Origin: JANNVK01 sp031414415
Lineage (GTDB): Bacteria > Acidobacteriota > Blastocatellia > Pyrinomonadales > Pyrinomonadaceae
Length of the DNA: 64,000 bases
Assembly: GCA_031414415.1 (NCBI GenBank)
Contig: JANNVK010000195.1
Location: 7,742 to 71,741, forward strand
Reading direction: 5' to 3'
Shown: positions 55,641-64,000 of the stretch, piece after piece
How positions within the stretch are numbered: position 1 is the stretch's first letter
Layout of the letters: the number at the start of each line of letters is the position of its first letter
Program-made: the position numbers and the translations under genes
Notes under the pieces: model-generated
Seen by the model: the letters and a program-made list of their open reading frames with translations, nothing else
The model's database searches: none
What the model was told of the DNA's origin: nothing

Positions 55641-57170
55641 TCAGTTTTTTATTTCAAATTTCCAAATTGTTTCTCTTCCGCCAATCAACAATGTTTCGCT
55701 CTCGGTTTCACTTGGAATAGCCAAAATTGTATCAGCTTCCTCAGCCAAAATTTCATGATAAACAAGATTTCCGTTTTGGTCATAAACATAAAAATTTGCC
55801 CGCGGAATGCCGATAAATGACGCAATAACAGCAAGATATTTTGGTTTATCCTTTTTAAATTTTATCCATAACGCTTTAGGAGAATCGAGACTTTCAGTGT
55901 TTTCAAAGTCGTCAAAGTCCTCTACTTGCTTAGTTGTAATCTGAGGTGCTGGTCCAGTCGGAGCGTTATAATTTGATGGATTTATACGTTTTGCTTCAGT
56001 TCGTGTTCCGTTTTTATCAACATTTTGAGATGGCTTTGGTAACTCATTTTGATATTTTGCTTTCGGTTTATTTTTTTCTTTAATTGATTCAACTTTGCTC
56101 AAAGGTGCTTCTGATTCTTGCAAAATTTTATTGTTCAAATCTGAAATTATGAGTTTATTATTGTCTATTTCAAAAAAGCGAATTCCTTTAGTTTTTGATT
56201 CATTATTAAAAGGTAAAATCTCTTTTAGCCAGCCATCAATCTCAAAGGTTTTGACAACATTTCCGCTTTTTAAATCTCTAATTTTTGATGCCTTTCCTTG
56301 AAATTCGAATATTTCATTTTTCCCATCGCCGTCAGCATCAATCAGGTGTAAATTTGCTGTCGGGTCTTCATCGGCTTGAGTCCATTTTTCGTCGTAATTT
56401 GAATTAAAAACTTTAATTCCTTTTTCTTTTTCGGAAACAATAAACTCTGAAATTCCATCGGTATCGACATCAAAAACTGCAACATTTGTGACATACGATT
56501 CTTTTTTATCTTTTTTTGAGTCTTTTTCGTTCCAAATTTTTTCGAAATCTATTTCTTTCATTCTCTGACCGTATCGCCACAAACCGTTTCCCAAGCTATC
56601 GAAAATCGCAAAACCATCAGCCGAACTGTGAGAAGTAAATTCACATTTTCCATCGTTTTCAATGTCAATTATTCGAATGTTATCGGTCGTTCCGCGATAA
56701 ATAAATTGTTTCCACCACCAAACTTTAATCATTTGTTCGGTTGGCTCAAACCATATTTCGCGTAACAATCTTCCGCTTTTATCAAAAACATAACCGCCAT
56801 TTTGGGCAACGACTATAATTTCATTTCCGCAGATTTTCATATCCGCAAATCTAAAAATTCCTTTTCCGCTTTCGTGTTCAATTCGTTTAGTTTTTTCTTT
56901 ATCATTAGAAGCAGCAGCTCCATTTGAAATATTTTTAAATAAACTGCCTTTTTCAAGTTTATAAAAGGTGCTTTTTGAGAGAAATTCAGAACCTTTCAAG
57001 ACTTTTAGTTCGCGTAATTCTAGTGGAATTGTTGAATCATCAGTTTTACCAATTTCGTCAATTGAGGTAACGATTTTCCAAGTCACAAAAACTATAAATC
57101 CAATAGTGCAAAGTATTAAAAGCGTTCCGCAGCCAAGTAAATATTTTGTTTGAGATGAAAGTTTTGCCAT
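55641..57170 (-). CDS. Membrane-anchored FG-GAP/VCBS-like protein
   Basis: A 509-residue protein with one N-terminal membrane helix (YLLGCGTLLILCTIGFIVFVTW). The remainder, probably outside the membrane, includes calcium-type repeats of the FG-GAP/VCBS form (IRIIDIENDGKCEF, VAVFDVDTDGISEF, LHLIDADGDGKNEIF) and a low-complexity segment with KKDKKES. No enzyme motif is seen. The next gene (57183) starts close by on the same strand. Confidence 0.8.
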   Translation of the reverse strand: MAKLSSQTKYLLGCGTLLILCTIGFIVFVTWKIVTSIDEIGKTDDSTIPLELRELKVLKGSEFLSKSTFYKLEKGSLFKNISNGAAASNDKEKTKRIEHESGKGIFRFADMKICGNEIIVVAQNGGYVFDKSGRLLREIWFEPTEQMIKVWWWKQFIYRGTTDNIRIIDIENDGKCEFTSHSSADGFAIFDSLGNGLWRYGQRMKEIDFEKIWNEKDSKKDKKESYVTNVAVFDVDTDGISEFIVSEKEKGIKVFNSNYDEKWTQADEDPTANLHLIDADGDGKNEIFEFQGKASKIRDLKSGNVVKTFEIDGWLKEILPFNNESKTKGIRFFEIDNNKLIISDLNNKILQESEAPLSKVESIKEKNKPKAKYQNELPKPSQNVDKNGTRTEAKRINPSNYNAPTGPAPQITTKQVEDFDDFENTESLDSPKALWIKFKKDKPKYLAVIASFIGIPRANFYVYDQNGNLVYHEILAEEADTILAIPSETESETLLIGGRETIWKFEIKN

Positions 57171-57182
57171 AAATTTGTGGTT

Positions 57183-57923
57183 TCAAAGAGAATTTTTCTT
57201 AACTAGATTTTCAGCTTCATTTAAAGTTAGACCAAAAAAATCGCCTTCGAGCCAAGATTCTTTTTTTGGGTCAAAAACATAGAGTGAAATTAGCGGCGAA
57301 TCTTCAATAGAAATCTTAATCTCGAGCAGATTGGTGTCTGTATTCTCGATCAAAGTTAGCGTGATTGTTTCTCTTTCAGACGCAGGTTTTTGGTGTAATT
57401 TTTGAATTGCAAGAATTGATTCAATTGGGTTTAACGCTTCTTCAAGACCTGAAAGGCGGCGTAAAGAATGGCAACGATCACTTCCGGCTTCAAATTTTCG
57501 GCACGCACTTGGTCTGTTTTCATAAATTGTGCAACCGACTTTTTCGCCAATCGTGCCGGAAAGCGAAATGCAGCTTCCGGTTTCGTCGTTTCGCCGCAAT
57601 AATTTATCAACAACAACTTCATCGCCGTCATTTGTCTTAACTGTTATTTCCCAATAGTTTGCGGAAGAAAGAATGTCGTCTGAAGTGAGTTGAACTGAAG
57701 GAAACATTGAGCAACAAAGTCCGCAAGTTTCACAGTTTGGTATTTCATCAAACTCATTTCGGACAACACTTTTATCAAGATTTGAGGAAAGTAAACCGAA
57801 TGGAAGTTGCTCATCTAACAAGTTTCCCCAAATTTTTGTTTCCATCAACACAAAAAAATCTCGCAATTCGTCTTTCGATATTTTGCTTTTTCGCTCAATT
57901 TGAAAAAATTGTTGGTTTTCCAT
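57183..57923 (-). CDS. YkgJ-type Cys-cluster protein
   Basis: A 246-residue protein with NCETCGLCCSMFPSVQL near residue 60 and GEKVGCTIYENRPSACRKFEAGSDRCHSLRR near 135, the cysteine pattern of YkgJ-like zinc or iron chelating domains. The C-terminus (SLYVFDPKKESWLEGDFFGL) is not recognised. It lies between dprA and the FG-GAP-like gene. Confidence 0.85.
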   Translation of the reverse strand: MENQQFFQIERKSKISKDELRDFFVLMETKIWGNLLDEQLPFGLLSSNLDKSVVRNEFDEIPNCETCGLCCSMFPSVQLTSDDILSSANYWEITVKTNDGDEVVVDKLLRRNDETGSCISLSGTIGEKVGCTIYENRPSACRKFEAGSDRCHSLRRLSGLEEALNPIESILAIQKLHQKPASERETITLTLIENTDTNLLEIKISIEDSPLISLYVFDPKKESWLEGDFFGLTLNEAENLVKKNSL

Positions 57924-57935
57924 TTAATAAATTTC

Positions 57936-59054
57936 CTACATCTTTTTTGCAAACCATTTTCCGGGCATTGAGCGAATTAATTCTCGCATTTCAAGACCGA
58001 GAATTGCGTAGTTTAAATCGCCAAAACTCATTCCGCAAACCTCAGAAAGTTGGTCGATATGCACGGGTTCATCAGCGGAAAGAAATGACCATATTTTTCG
58101 TTCTGCATCAGTTAAATCAGCCGGTAACAATTCAGGTTGACGTTCAATTTCTTGATTATCGCTCGTAGTTTTTGGAGACAAAATTAGATCAGCAATTGAT
58201 AGTTCAGCGACAACATCTTGCCAATGTTGGACGAGTTTTGCACCAGATTTTATCAGAAAATTTGTCCCAAATGAATTTTTGGAAGTAATGTTTCCGGGAA
58301 CAGCAAAAACCTCGCGATTTTGCTCTAAAGCAAGCCTCGAAGTAATCAGCGAACCGCTTCTTTCTGATGCTTCAATCACCAAAACACCTAAACTCAAGCC
58401 GGAAATTACGCGATTTCGATATGGAAAATTTTCCTTCAAAGGCGGAGTTCCGAGAGGAAATTGCGACACAATTGCCCCGCCGGAATCCAAAATTTCGTCA
58501 ATCAATTTGGCATTTTCTTTCGGATAACTTTGGTCAATTCCGGTTCCGAGAACGGCAATTGTCTTTCCTTTTGCCTGCATTGCTCCACGATGTGCGGCAG
58601 TGTCAATTCCTCGTGCAAGCCCGGAAACTATGCAAACGCCTTGGTTTGCAAGATCGCGACTGAGCATTTGCGAAGCATTTTCACCATAGGTCGAGCATTT
58701 ACGTGAACCGACCACCGCGACACACGGAGCTTCAAAACACTCACGCCAATTTCCTTTAACATAAAGGGTTATCGGCGGATCGTGTATTTCGCGAAGCAGA
58801 AACGGGTAGCTTCCGTCGTCTAAAATCAAAACATCGCCGCCTTGCTTTTTAACGTTTTCAATTTCCTCTTCAGCTTTTTCGTGAAACTCTTTTTTGAGAA
58901 TACTTTCAATCGATTCTGCTTTGAGCCGCAACGAAGCTAATTCACTTTGAGATGCAAAAAACACCGCTTCTGGCGAACCAAATCTTTCGAGCAACTTTGT
59001 CGCCGCTCGAGGTCCGATTTGAGGTGTCATATTTAATGAAATCCACTGCCGCAT
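57936..59054 (-). CDS. dprA: DNA processing protein DprA
   Basis: About 372 residues from ATG 59054; a longer reading runs into an intergenic repeat and is not chosen. An N-terminal helix-hairpin region (MTPQIGPRAATKLLERFG) precedes the DprA Rossmann-like core: VAVVGSRKCSTYGENASQML, VSGLARGIDTAAHRGAM, LGTGIDQSYPKENAKLI and SERSGSLITSRLALEQNREVFAVPG. A winged-helix-like end (DEPVHIDQLSEVCGM) follows. DprA loads RecA on incoming single-stranded DNA during transformation. Confidence 0.95.
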   Translation of the reverse strand: MRQWISLNMTPQIGPRAATKLLERFGSPEAVFFASQSELASLRLKAESIESILKKEFHEKAEEEIENVKKQGGDVLILDDGSYPFLLREIHDPPITLYVKGNWRECFEAPCVAVVGSRKCSTYGENASQMLSRDLANQGVCIVSGLARGIDTAAHRGAMQAKGKTIAVLGTGIDQSYPKENAKLIDEILDSGGAIVSQFPLGTPPLKENFPYRNRVISGLSLGVLVIEASERSGSLITSRLALEQNREVFAVPGNITSKNSFGTNFLIKSGAKLVQHWQDVVAELSIADLILSPKTTSDNQEIERQPELLPADLTDAERKIWSFLSADEPVHIDQLSEVCGMSFGDLNYAILGLEMRELIRSMPGKWFAKKM

Positions 59055-59092
59055 AATTTTAGATTTTGGATTTTGGATTTTGGATTTGTTTG
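59055..59092. repeat. Short-period AT-rich repeat, left flank of the four-helix-bundle gene
   Basis: ATTTTAGATTTTGG followed by further GATTTTG units. It contributes the C-terminal codons (IQNPKSKI) of the four-helix-bundle gene and is a rough inverted copy of the sequence at 59459-59493. Confidence 0.6.
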
Positions 59093-59436
59093 CTTCGAAG
59101 AGTCTTGATGGAAGAAACAATCATCGCAACAATTTCATTATAATCTTTCATTAACTCTGCAAGTTTTGATTCTTTAACTAATTCCGATTCTCCAAGAAGT
59201 TCAAGCCAATAAATTGTTTCGTCAGCTTCTTCTTCGACAATTCCAAGTTTGCTAATCATATCAGCAGTTGATTTTGCACGACAAGCAGCACGATAGTTTG
59301 CCCCAACTGAAGTGCCTGAACGCAAAATCTGATTTGAAATCACATTTCCAGATTTTGTGTTTGGAATAGTTTCTGCAAGCCTAATTATTCTTAAAGCAAG
59401 CGATTTTGTTTTGTTTTTGAAATTTTCTTCAGTCAT
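59059..59436 (-). CDS. Four-helix-bundle protein (S23/IVS-like)
   Basis: A 125-residue helical protein with the four-helix-bundle family pattern LALRIIRLAETIPNTKSGNVISNQILRSGTSVGANYRAACRAKSTADMISKLGIVEEEADETIYWLELL. Members derive from 23S rRNA intervening sequences or form stand-alone genes, often next to short mobile repeats. It is flanked by AAATCCAAAATC-type inverted repeats. Function unknown. Confidence 0.9.
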   Translation of the reverse strand: MTEENFKNKTKSLALRIIRLAETIPNTKSGNVISNQILRSGTSVGANYRAACRAKSTADMISKLGIVEEEADETIYWLELLGESELVKESKLAELMKDYNEIVAMIVSSIKTLRSKQIQNPKSKI

Positions 59437-59458
59437 AAATATGGTAATAATCTTCTTT

Positions 59459-59493
59459 TTAAATCCAAAATCACAAATCCAAATTCCAAAATC
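59459..59493. repeat. Short-period AT-rich repeat, right flank of the four-helix-bundle gene
   Basis: AAATCCAAAATCACAAATCC followed by AAATTCCAAAATC, a rough inverted copy of 59055-59092. Together they bracket the gene. Confidence 0.6.
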
Positions 59494-59495
59494 GA

Positions 59496-59594
59496 TGGCG
59501 GAGGCGTGTGGGAATCGAACCCACCTGAGCCTGCTCTCACAGTCTCACAGACGGTTTTGAAGACCGTGCCATTCACCAGAACAGATTCGCCTCC
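59496..59594 (-). tRNA. selC: tRNA-Sec (UCA anticodon), CCA encoded
   Basis: On the minus strand a 99-nt tRNA begins GGAGGCGAATCTG and ends CGCCTCCGCCA. The acceptor stem is 7 bp plus an A-A eighth position. The anticodon stem encloses the loop CTTCAAA with anticodon TCA, which reads UGA. The T-arm GTGGG-TTCGATT-CCCAC is canonical. The extra arm is long (26 nt, positions 45-70) and contains an exact 8-base tandem duplication CTGTGAGA (59535-59550). These features mark selenocysteine tRNA, so the genome should also encode SelB and SelA, which are not in this window. Confidence 0.94.
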
Positions 59595-59678
59595 TCGCAT
59601 ACTTTTAAGCTAAATGTCTTAGCAAAAAAGGTCAAGCCAAGTTGCGATTTGAGGTGATAGATTTTAGATTTAAGATTA

Positions 59679-60710
59679 ATGTTTATTACTGAAATTGATT
59701 TTAATTTGCCAGAAGACTTAATTGCCCAAGAACCGCTCGAAAATCGTGATAGTTCGCGAATGCTAGTCTTAAATTGCGGAAAAAACACTTTTCAAAATGA
59801 TGAGTTTCGTAATTTTCCGAAGTTTTTGCGAAAAGGTGATGTGATTGTCGTTAACAATACTAAAGTTTTTCCGGCAAGACTTTTTGGTGTTACTGAAACT
59901 GGTGGAAAAATTGAATTATTTCTCGTTAAAAACCTTGAGAATAAGACTTGGGAAACTCTCGCACGTCCGGCGAAGCGTCTCAAAATTGGGAAACGAATTT
60001 CATTTGGAGAAATTCTCAATTGTGTTGTTTTAGCAAAAAATAATGACGGAAAAGTTGTTGTCGAATTTGAGTTTGAAGGAGATTTCCACAGCATTCTTGA
60101 TGAAATTGGGCAAACTCCGTTGCCGCCTTACATTAAACGCGAGGCTGGAGTTTTGGACAAAGATCGCACTCGTTATCAAACAGTTTATGCAAGCGAAAAA
60201 GGTGCAATTGCGGCTCCAACCGCGGGGCTACATTTTACGCCAAAGGTGATTGAAGAGATAAAATCAATCGGCGTAACTGTTGCAGAAATTACACTTCACG
60301 TTGGTTACGGAACTTTTGAGCCAGTTCGAGTAACTGATTTATCGGAGCATAAAGTTTTGCCTGAACAGTTTGAAATTACAACTGAAAATGCGGAAATTCT
60401 TAATCGTGCAAAGCAAGAAAATGCGAGAATTATTGCGATTGGAACAACGACAACTCGGGCTTTGGAGTCAACTTTTTCCACAAGTGGAAAATTTCTCGCA
60501 GACAAACAAACGGCAGATTTGACGATTACTCCAACTTATAAATTTCAAGCAATTGACGGATTACTGACCAATTTTCACTTGCCACAATCTTCACTTTTGC
60601 TTTTAGTTTCGACGTTTGCCGGATTTGATTTAACAATGAACGCTTACAAATTTGCGGTCGAAAATCATTATCGTTTTTATAGTTACGGCGATTGTATGTT
60701 GATAATTTAA
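59679..60710 (+). CDS. queA: tRNA queuosine synthesis enzyme QueA
   Basis: A 343-residue protein. FNLPEDLIAQEPLENRDSSRML is the QueA N-terminal signature, and later GTFEPVRVTDLSEHKVLPE and the C-terminal DGLLTNFHLPQSSLLLLVSTFAG and FYSYGDCMLI confirm it. It transfers the ribosyl group of SAM to 7-aminomethyl-7-deazaguanine in tRNA. It begins 84 bp after the tRNA-Sec gene, on the other strand. Confidence 0.97.
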   Translation: MFITEIDFNLPEDLIAQEPLENRDSSRMLVLNCGKNTFQNDEFRNFPKFLRKGDVIVVNNTKVFPARLFGVTETGGKIELFLVKNLENKTWETLARPAKRLKIGKRISFGEILNCVVLAKNNDGKVVVEFEFEGDFHSILDEIGQTPLPPYIKREAGVLDKDRTRYQTVYASEKGAIAAPTAGLHFTPKVIEEIKSIGVTVAEITLHVGYGTFEPVRVTDLSEHKVLPEQFEITTENAEILNRAKQENARIIAIGTTTTRALESTFSTSGKFLADKQTADLTITPTYKFQAIDGLLTNFHLPQSSLLLLVSTFAGFDLTMNAYKFAVENHYRFYSYGDCMLII

Positions 60711-60782
60711 GGCAGAAACGCGACCGTTAGGAAGTGTGTTGGTTTAGTTTTGCGTTATATTTGTTTGTTAGTTATAGAGAAC

Positions 60783-61310
60783 ATGGCAGTTTTAGAAAGA
60801 ATCAGATCAATATTTCGTCAGCTTCCAGAGCCAGAAATTGTAATTCCGGCTCCGCAGATGAATTATGGAATTCGTCCGCTGACAACAAAAAAGATTGAAG
60901 AAGTAGTAAAATTGAATCGTCGTTGTTTTTCAAAAGACGAAAGCTATTCGCGAAACACATTTAGTTATTTACTCAAACATTCAAACACGTTAGCTTATCA
61001 AGTTGTCACTCCAACTGAACTAATAATTGGGTTTATCGTTGTTACAGTTGGCGAAGATCGAGTTGCACATATCACGACAATCGGCGTTGCACCTGAACAT
61101 CGCAAACGCGGAATCGCAAAAAAGTTATTGATATTTACCGAAAAATCATTACTCAAACGCGGAATTGGAACAATCCGTTTAGAAGTTCGTGTCAGCAATA
61201 TTGCCGCCCAAGAACTTTATCAAAATCTCGATTATTTCATCACTCAACGCTTCGCAAATTATTATAACAACAACGAAGACGGCTTTATTATGGTGAAATC
61301 TCTCTATTAA
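60783..61310 (+). CDS. GNAT-family N-acetyltransferase (RimI-like)
   Basis: About 175 residues from ATG 60783; a TTG at 60750 adds an unlikely leader. The GNAT core includes IRPLTTKKIEEVVKLNRRCF, GEDRVAHITTIGVAPEHRKRGIAKKLL (motif A, CoA-binding R-x-x-G-I/A) and VSNIAAQELYQNLDY. RimI acetylates ribosomal protein S18; whether this one does is unknown. It lies between queA and thiE. Confidence 0.9.
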   Translation: MAVLERIRSIFRQLPEPEIVIPAPQMNYGIRPLTTKKIEEVVKLNRRCFSKDESYSRNTFSYLLKHSNTLAYQVVTPTELIIGFIVVTVGEDRVAHITTIGVAPEHRKRGIAKKLLIFTEKSLLKRGIGTIRLEVRVSNIAAQELYQNLDYFITQRFANYYNNNEDGFIMVKSLY

Positions 61311-61317
61311 AATTGAT

Positions 61318-61929
61318 ATGAAATTGTCGCGAATTTATCCAATTACAAATACTGAAATTTCAACATTTTCACACGTTGAGCAAGTTGAGCAGTTCATTGC
61401 TGGCGGTGCAAAACTGATTCAACTTCGCGATAAAAAATCTTCTTCGGTAGAGTTTTATGAACAAGCAAAACTTGCCGTAAATCTTGCAAACAAACACAAT
61501 GTAACGCTTTTAATAAATGACAGAGTTGATATTGCGTTGGTTGTTCACGCAGACGGAGTTCATCTTGGGCAAAACGATCTTCCGCCGCTTGAAGCCAGAA
61601 AATTACTTGGCGAAAGTGCAATTATCGGTTACTCAACTCACACAATTTCGCAAGCAATTGCTGCCACAAAACTTCCAATAAATTATATCGCAATTGGTCC
61701 AATTTTTGCGACAACAACCAAAGAAAATCCTGACGAAATTGTTGGACTTGAAGGCTTAAAAAAAGTTCGCGAGGCAATTGGCAATTTTCCAATAGTCGCA
61801 ATTGGCGGAATTACTCTCGAAAACGCCGCCGAAGTTTTGCAGTTCGCAGATTCTGTGGCGGTAATTGGTGCAATCCTCAAAAATTCGAAAGGAATTACTG
61901 CCGCAACAAGCGAATTTACTAATCTATAA
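61318..61929 (+). CDS. thiE: Thiamine-phosphate synthase
   Basis: A 203-residue protein with FIAGGAKLIQLRDKKSSSVEF, LLINDRVDIALVVHADGVHLGQNDLPP and YIAIGPIFATTTKENPDEIVGLEGLKK, ending IVAIGGITLENAAEVLQFADSVAVIGAIL. It joins the pyrimidine and thiazole parts of thiamine phosphate. It begins 7 bp after the GNAT gene. Confidence 0.95.
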   Translation: MKLSRIYPITNTEISTFSHVEQVEQFIAGGAKLIQLRDKKSSSVEFYEQAKLAVNLANKHNVTLLINDRVDIALVVHADGVHLGQNDLPPLEARKLLGESAIIGYSTHTISQAIAATKLPINYIAIGPIFATTTKENPDEIVGLEGLKKVREAIGNFPIVAIGGITLENAAEVLQFADSVAVIGAILKNSKGITAATSEFTNL

Positions 61930-62008
61930 CGTCGCTCTCAACTGTAAAAATCTCATAAAATAGTGTAAAATGTAGGTTAATTTTAACGTTAAAAAAGAGG
62001 TTAACAAA

Positions 62009-64000
62009 TTGGCAACATCACCAGAACAAAGTTACGATGAAGATTCGATTACCGCGTTAGAAGGACGCGAAGCGGTTCGTCTAAGACCGGCAATGTATAT
62101 TGGTTCAACCGGCGATATAGGGCTTCACCATCTCGTTTACGAAGTTGTGGATAATTCGGTTGACGAAGCACTCGCCGGACATTGCGACACGATTGAAGTG
62201 GCGATTCATATGGATGATTCGATCACGGTCGTCGATAATGGTCGCGGAATTCCGACCGGAATAATCGAACAATTTGGCATTTCAGCAGCGGAAGTTGTGC
62301 TGACTGTGCTTCACGCCGGCGGCAAATTCGATTCAAATTCTTACAAAGTTTCCGGCGGACTTCATGGAGTTGGCGTTTCTTGCGTCAATTTTTTGAGCGA
62401 ATGGATGAAGGTCGAAATCTGGCGTGACGGCAAAACTCACGAAATGGAATTTGGGACTGGAATCTCTGTCGGGAAACTCACCGAAACCGGAAAAACCACA
62501 AAACGCGGAACAAAAATCACTTTTAAGCCAGACGGAACAATTTTTGAAACAACAAAATATAGCTTTGACAAACTTTCTGAACGTCTTCGTGAAAAGGCTT
62601 TCTTGAACAAAGGAATCAGAATCCACATCAAAGACGAACGCGAAGAACCGGAAAAATCGCACGAATTTTATTACAAAGGCGGAATTGCCGAATTCGTTAC
62701 GCATCTCAATAAAAACAAAAACGTTGTTCACGAAACGCCACTTTATTTCGAAATAATTGCCGACGATCTTTCGATTGAAGTTGCGATGCAATACAACGAC
62801 AGCTACGACGAAAAGGTTTTTTCGTTCGCCAATAATATCAATACGGTCGATGGCGGAACGCATCTTTCCGGATTTCGCGGGGCAATTACGCGGACAATTA
62901 ATGCTTACGCCGAAAGTTCTGGATTAACCAAAAATTTTAAAACTACGCTTTCCGGCGATGATGTTCGCGAAGGTTTAGTGGCGATTATTTCCGTGAAAAT
63001 TCCGCAACCGCAATTTGAAGGACAAACCAAAGGAAAACTTAATTCGCCAGTAAAAGGTGCAGTTGAAAGTTTTCTCAATGAGAAATTTGGTGAATATTTC
63101 GAACAAAATCCGATTATTGCGAAAAAAATTGTCGGGAAAGCCTTGGACGCAGCACGGGCGAGAGAAGCGGCACGAAAAGCCCGCGAAATCGTTCGTAAAA
63201 GTGCTTTGACAACCTCGACTTTGCCCGGAAAACTTGCTGATTGCCAAGAAAAAGATCCGGCTTTATCAGAAGTTTATTTGGTGGAAGGAGATTCAGCGGG
63301 CGGAAGTGCGAAACAAGGTCGCGACCGAAAAAATCAAGCCGTTTTACCGCTCAAAGGTAAAATTCTTAACGTTGAAAAAGCTAGATTCGACAAAATGCTC
63401 GGTCACGGCGAAATCAAGGCTCTGATTACGTGTCTCGGAACCGGAATCGGCAAAGATGAATTTAACGTTGAAAAACTTCGCTATCATAAAATCTGTATTA
63501 TGACCGATGCAGACGTTGACGGTTCGCATATCCGCACATTGTTGCTGACATTTTTCTATCGTCAAATGCCGGAATTGGTTGAGCGTGGACACATTTACAT
63601 CGCCCAGCCGCCGCTTTACAAAGTGAAACGTGGCAAACGCGAAGAATATATCAAAGACGAAAAATCGATGTTTCGCTTTATGATGAAACAAGCGACTGAC
63701 GAGACTGTCGTGAAATCAAACGGCAGATTGGTCGAAGGACGCGAACTCTCGAAAAATCTTGAACGAATTACTGAATACGAACGTTATTTTAATCGTTTCG
63801 CACGCCGGACGAACAACGATAAATCGCTTCTAAATGCTTTAATTTCAGGCTTTTCAGAAATTTTACTCGAGCAAAGTATTCGAATGCGTAAAATTTTTGG
63901 AACAGAAGAATTAATGTTGCGTCTTGAAGCAAAAGTTGCCGAAGCAAACCCAACTTACAAAACTGATTTGCTGACAGATGAAGAACATGGCTTGCAAGAA
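62009..64000 (+). CDS. gyrB: DNA gyrase subunit B, 3' part outside the window
   Basis: An open frame from a TTG start preceded by AAAGAGG runs to the window edge, about 664 residues. The GHKL ATPase motifs are LRPAMYIGSTGD, LVYEVVDNSVDEALAG and VVDNGRGIPTG, followed by KVSGGLHGVGVSCVN. Then come the transducer and the Toprim region with EGDSAGGSAKQGRDR and MTDADVDGSHIRTLLLTFF. A ParE-type subunit is not excluded but GyrB is more likely given length and EVYLVEGDSAGGSAK context. The visible part includes the whole ATPase and Toprim domains. Confidence 0.96.
   Translation, partial: MATSPEQSYDEDSITALEGREAVRLRPAMYIGSTGDIGLHHLVYEVVDNSVDEALAGHCDTIEVAIHMDDSITVVDNGRGIPTGIIEQFGISAAEVVLTVLHAGGKFDSNSYKVSGGLHGVGVSCVNFLSEWMKVEIWRDGKTHEMEFGTGISVGKLTETGKTTKRGTKITFKPDGTIFETTKYSFDKLSERLREKAFLNKGIRIHIKDEREEPEKSHEFYYKGGIAEFVTHLNKNKNVVHETPLYFEIIADDLSIEVAMQYNDSYDEKVFSFANNINTVDGGTHLSGFRGAITRTINAYAESSGLTKNFKTTLSGDDVREGLVAIISVKIPQPQFEGQTKGKLNSPVKGAVESFLNEKFGEYFEQNPIIAKKIVGKALDAARAREAARKAREIVRKSALTTSTLPGKLADCQEKDPALSEVYLVEGDSAGGSAKQGRDRKNQAVLPLKGKILNVEKARFDKMLGHGEIKALITCLGTGIGKDEFNVEKLRYHKICIMTDADVDGSHIRTLLLTFFYRQMPELVERGHIYIAQPPLYKVKRGKREEYIKDEKSMFRFMMKQATDETVVKSNGRLVEGRELSKNLERITEYERYFNRFARRTNNDKSLLNALISGFSEILLEQSIRMRKIFGTEELMLRLEAKVAEANPTYKTDLLTDEEHGLQE

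Overview
The window is AT-rich bacterial chromosome, densely packed, with many genes coupled by ATGA or TAATG overlaps. The gene content suggests a Gram-negative heterotroph with an outer membrane: Oar-like and siderophore-type TonB-dependent receptors, an S46 dipeptidyl peptidase, an M61 peptidase, Uma2 and DUF1501 proteins, and DUF3526 ABC permeases. This mix best fits Acidobacteriota, possibly Blastocatellia, but that placement is an inference from content, since no rRNA is present. A UCA-anticodon tRNA shows that the genome probably encodes selenocysteine.

Region 1 (1-10.1 kb, minus strand) is regulatory. A four-gene operon encodes a cytosolic hybrid histidine kinase with receiver and Hpt domains, a coiled-coil protein, a one-pass membrane protein with a roadblock-like domain and an OmpA-like C-terminus, and a Rab/Ras-like small GTPase cut by the window edge. 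It is preceded by a structured leader ending in an intrinsic terminator, a sigma-54-type -24/-12 promoter, and three palindromic upstream repeats. Next to these lies an NtrC-type activator gene in an operon with a DinB-like protein, a beta-propeller lipoprotein and an M61 protease. I regard this as the strongest candidate for a little-described signalling system.

Region 2 (10.2-26.7 kb) is mostly housekeeping and accessory genes: Uma2 nuclease-like protein, MFS transporter, Cys-cluster protein, a decayed asparagine synthase, RNB exoribonuclease, dapD, a two-gene DUF6036 cassette inserted at the start of dapD with a 28-bp repeat, peroxiredoxin, 3D-domain protein, PilZ, saccharopine dehydrogenase-like protein, SanA-like protein, methyltransferase, a LuxR-type regulator with a degenerate receiver, a DUF433/DUF5615 toxin-antitoxin pair, LD-carboxypeptidase and S46 peptidase.

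Region 3 (26.8-50.4 kb) looks like a metal-starvation island, most likely for zinc. It holds a COG0523 metallochaperone GTPase, a His-tailed WG-repeat protein and MerC. Divergent from them is a transporter operon resembling the Vibrio ZrgABCDE layout (ATPase, permease with a frameshift, His-rich lipoprotein, DUF3299 protein), followed by a PhoD-like phosphatase. Then come a flavoprotein with a Cys-rich tail, cysteine-poor ribosomal proteins L31, L33 and L28 with an unknown protein embedded among them, an Oar-like receptor, and a large ABC cluster with one ATPase, four DUF3526 permeases and a siderophore-type receptor. REP-like inverted repeats sit between the ABC genes. No Zur box was recognised, so zinc control is an inference from gene content.

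Region 4 (50.8-64 kb) carries a possible permuted papain-fold protein, pirin, a small membrane protein, a NUDIX-metallo-beta-lactamase fusion, a DUF1501 protein, an FG-GAP-like membrane protein, a second Cys-cluster protein, dprA, a four-helix-bundle cassette, tRNA-Sec, queA, a GNAT acetyltransferase, thiE, and the first two thirds or more of gyrB running off the window.
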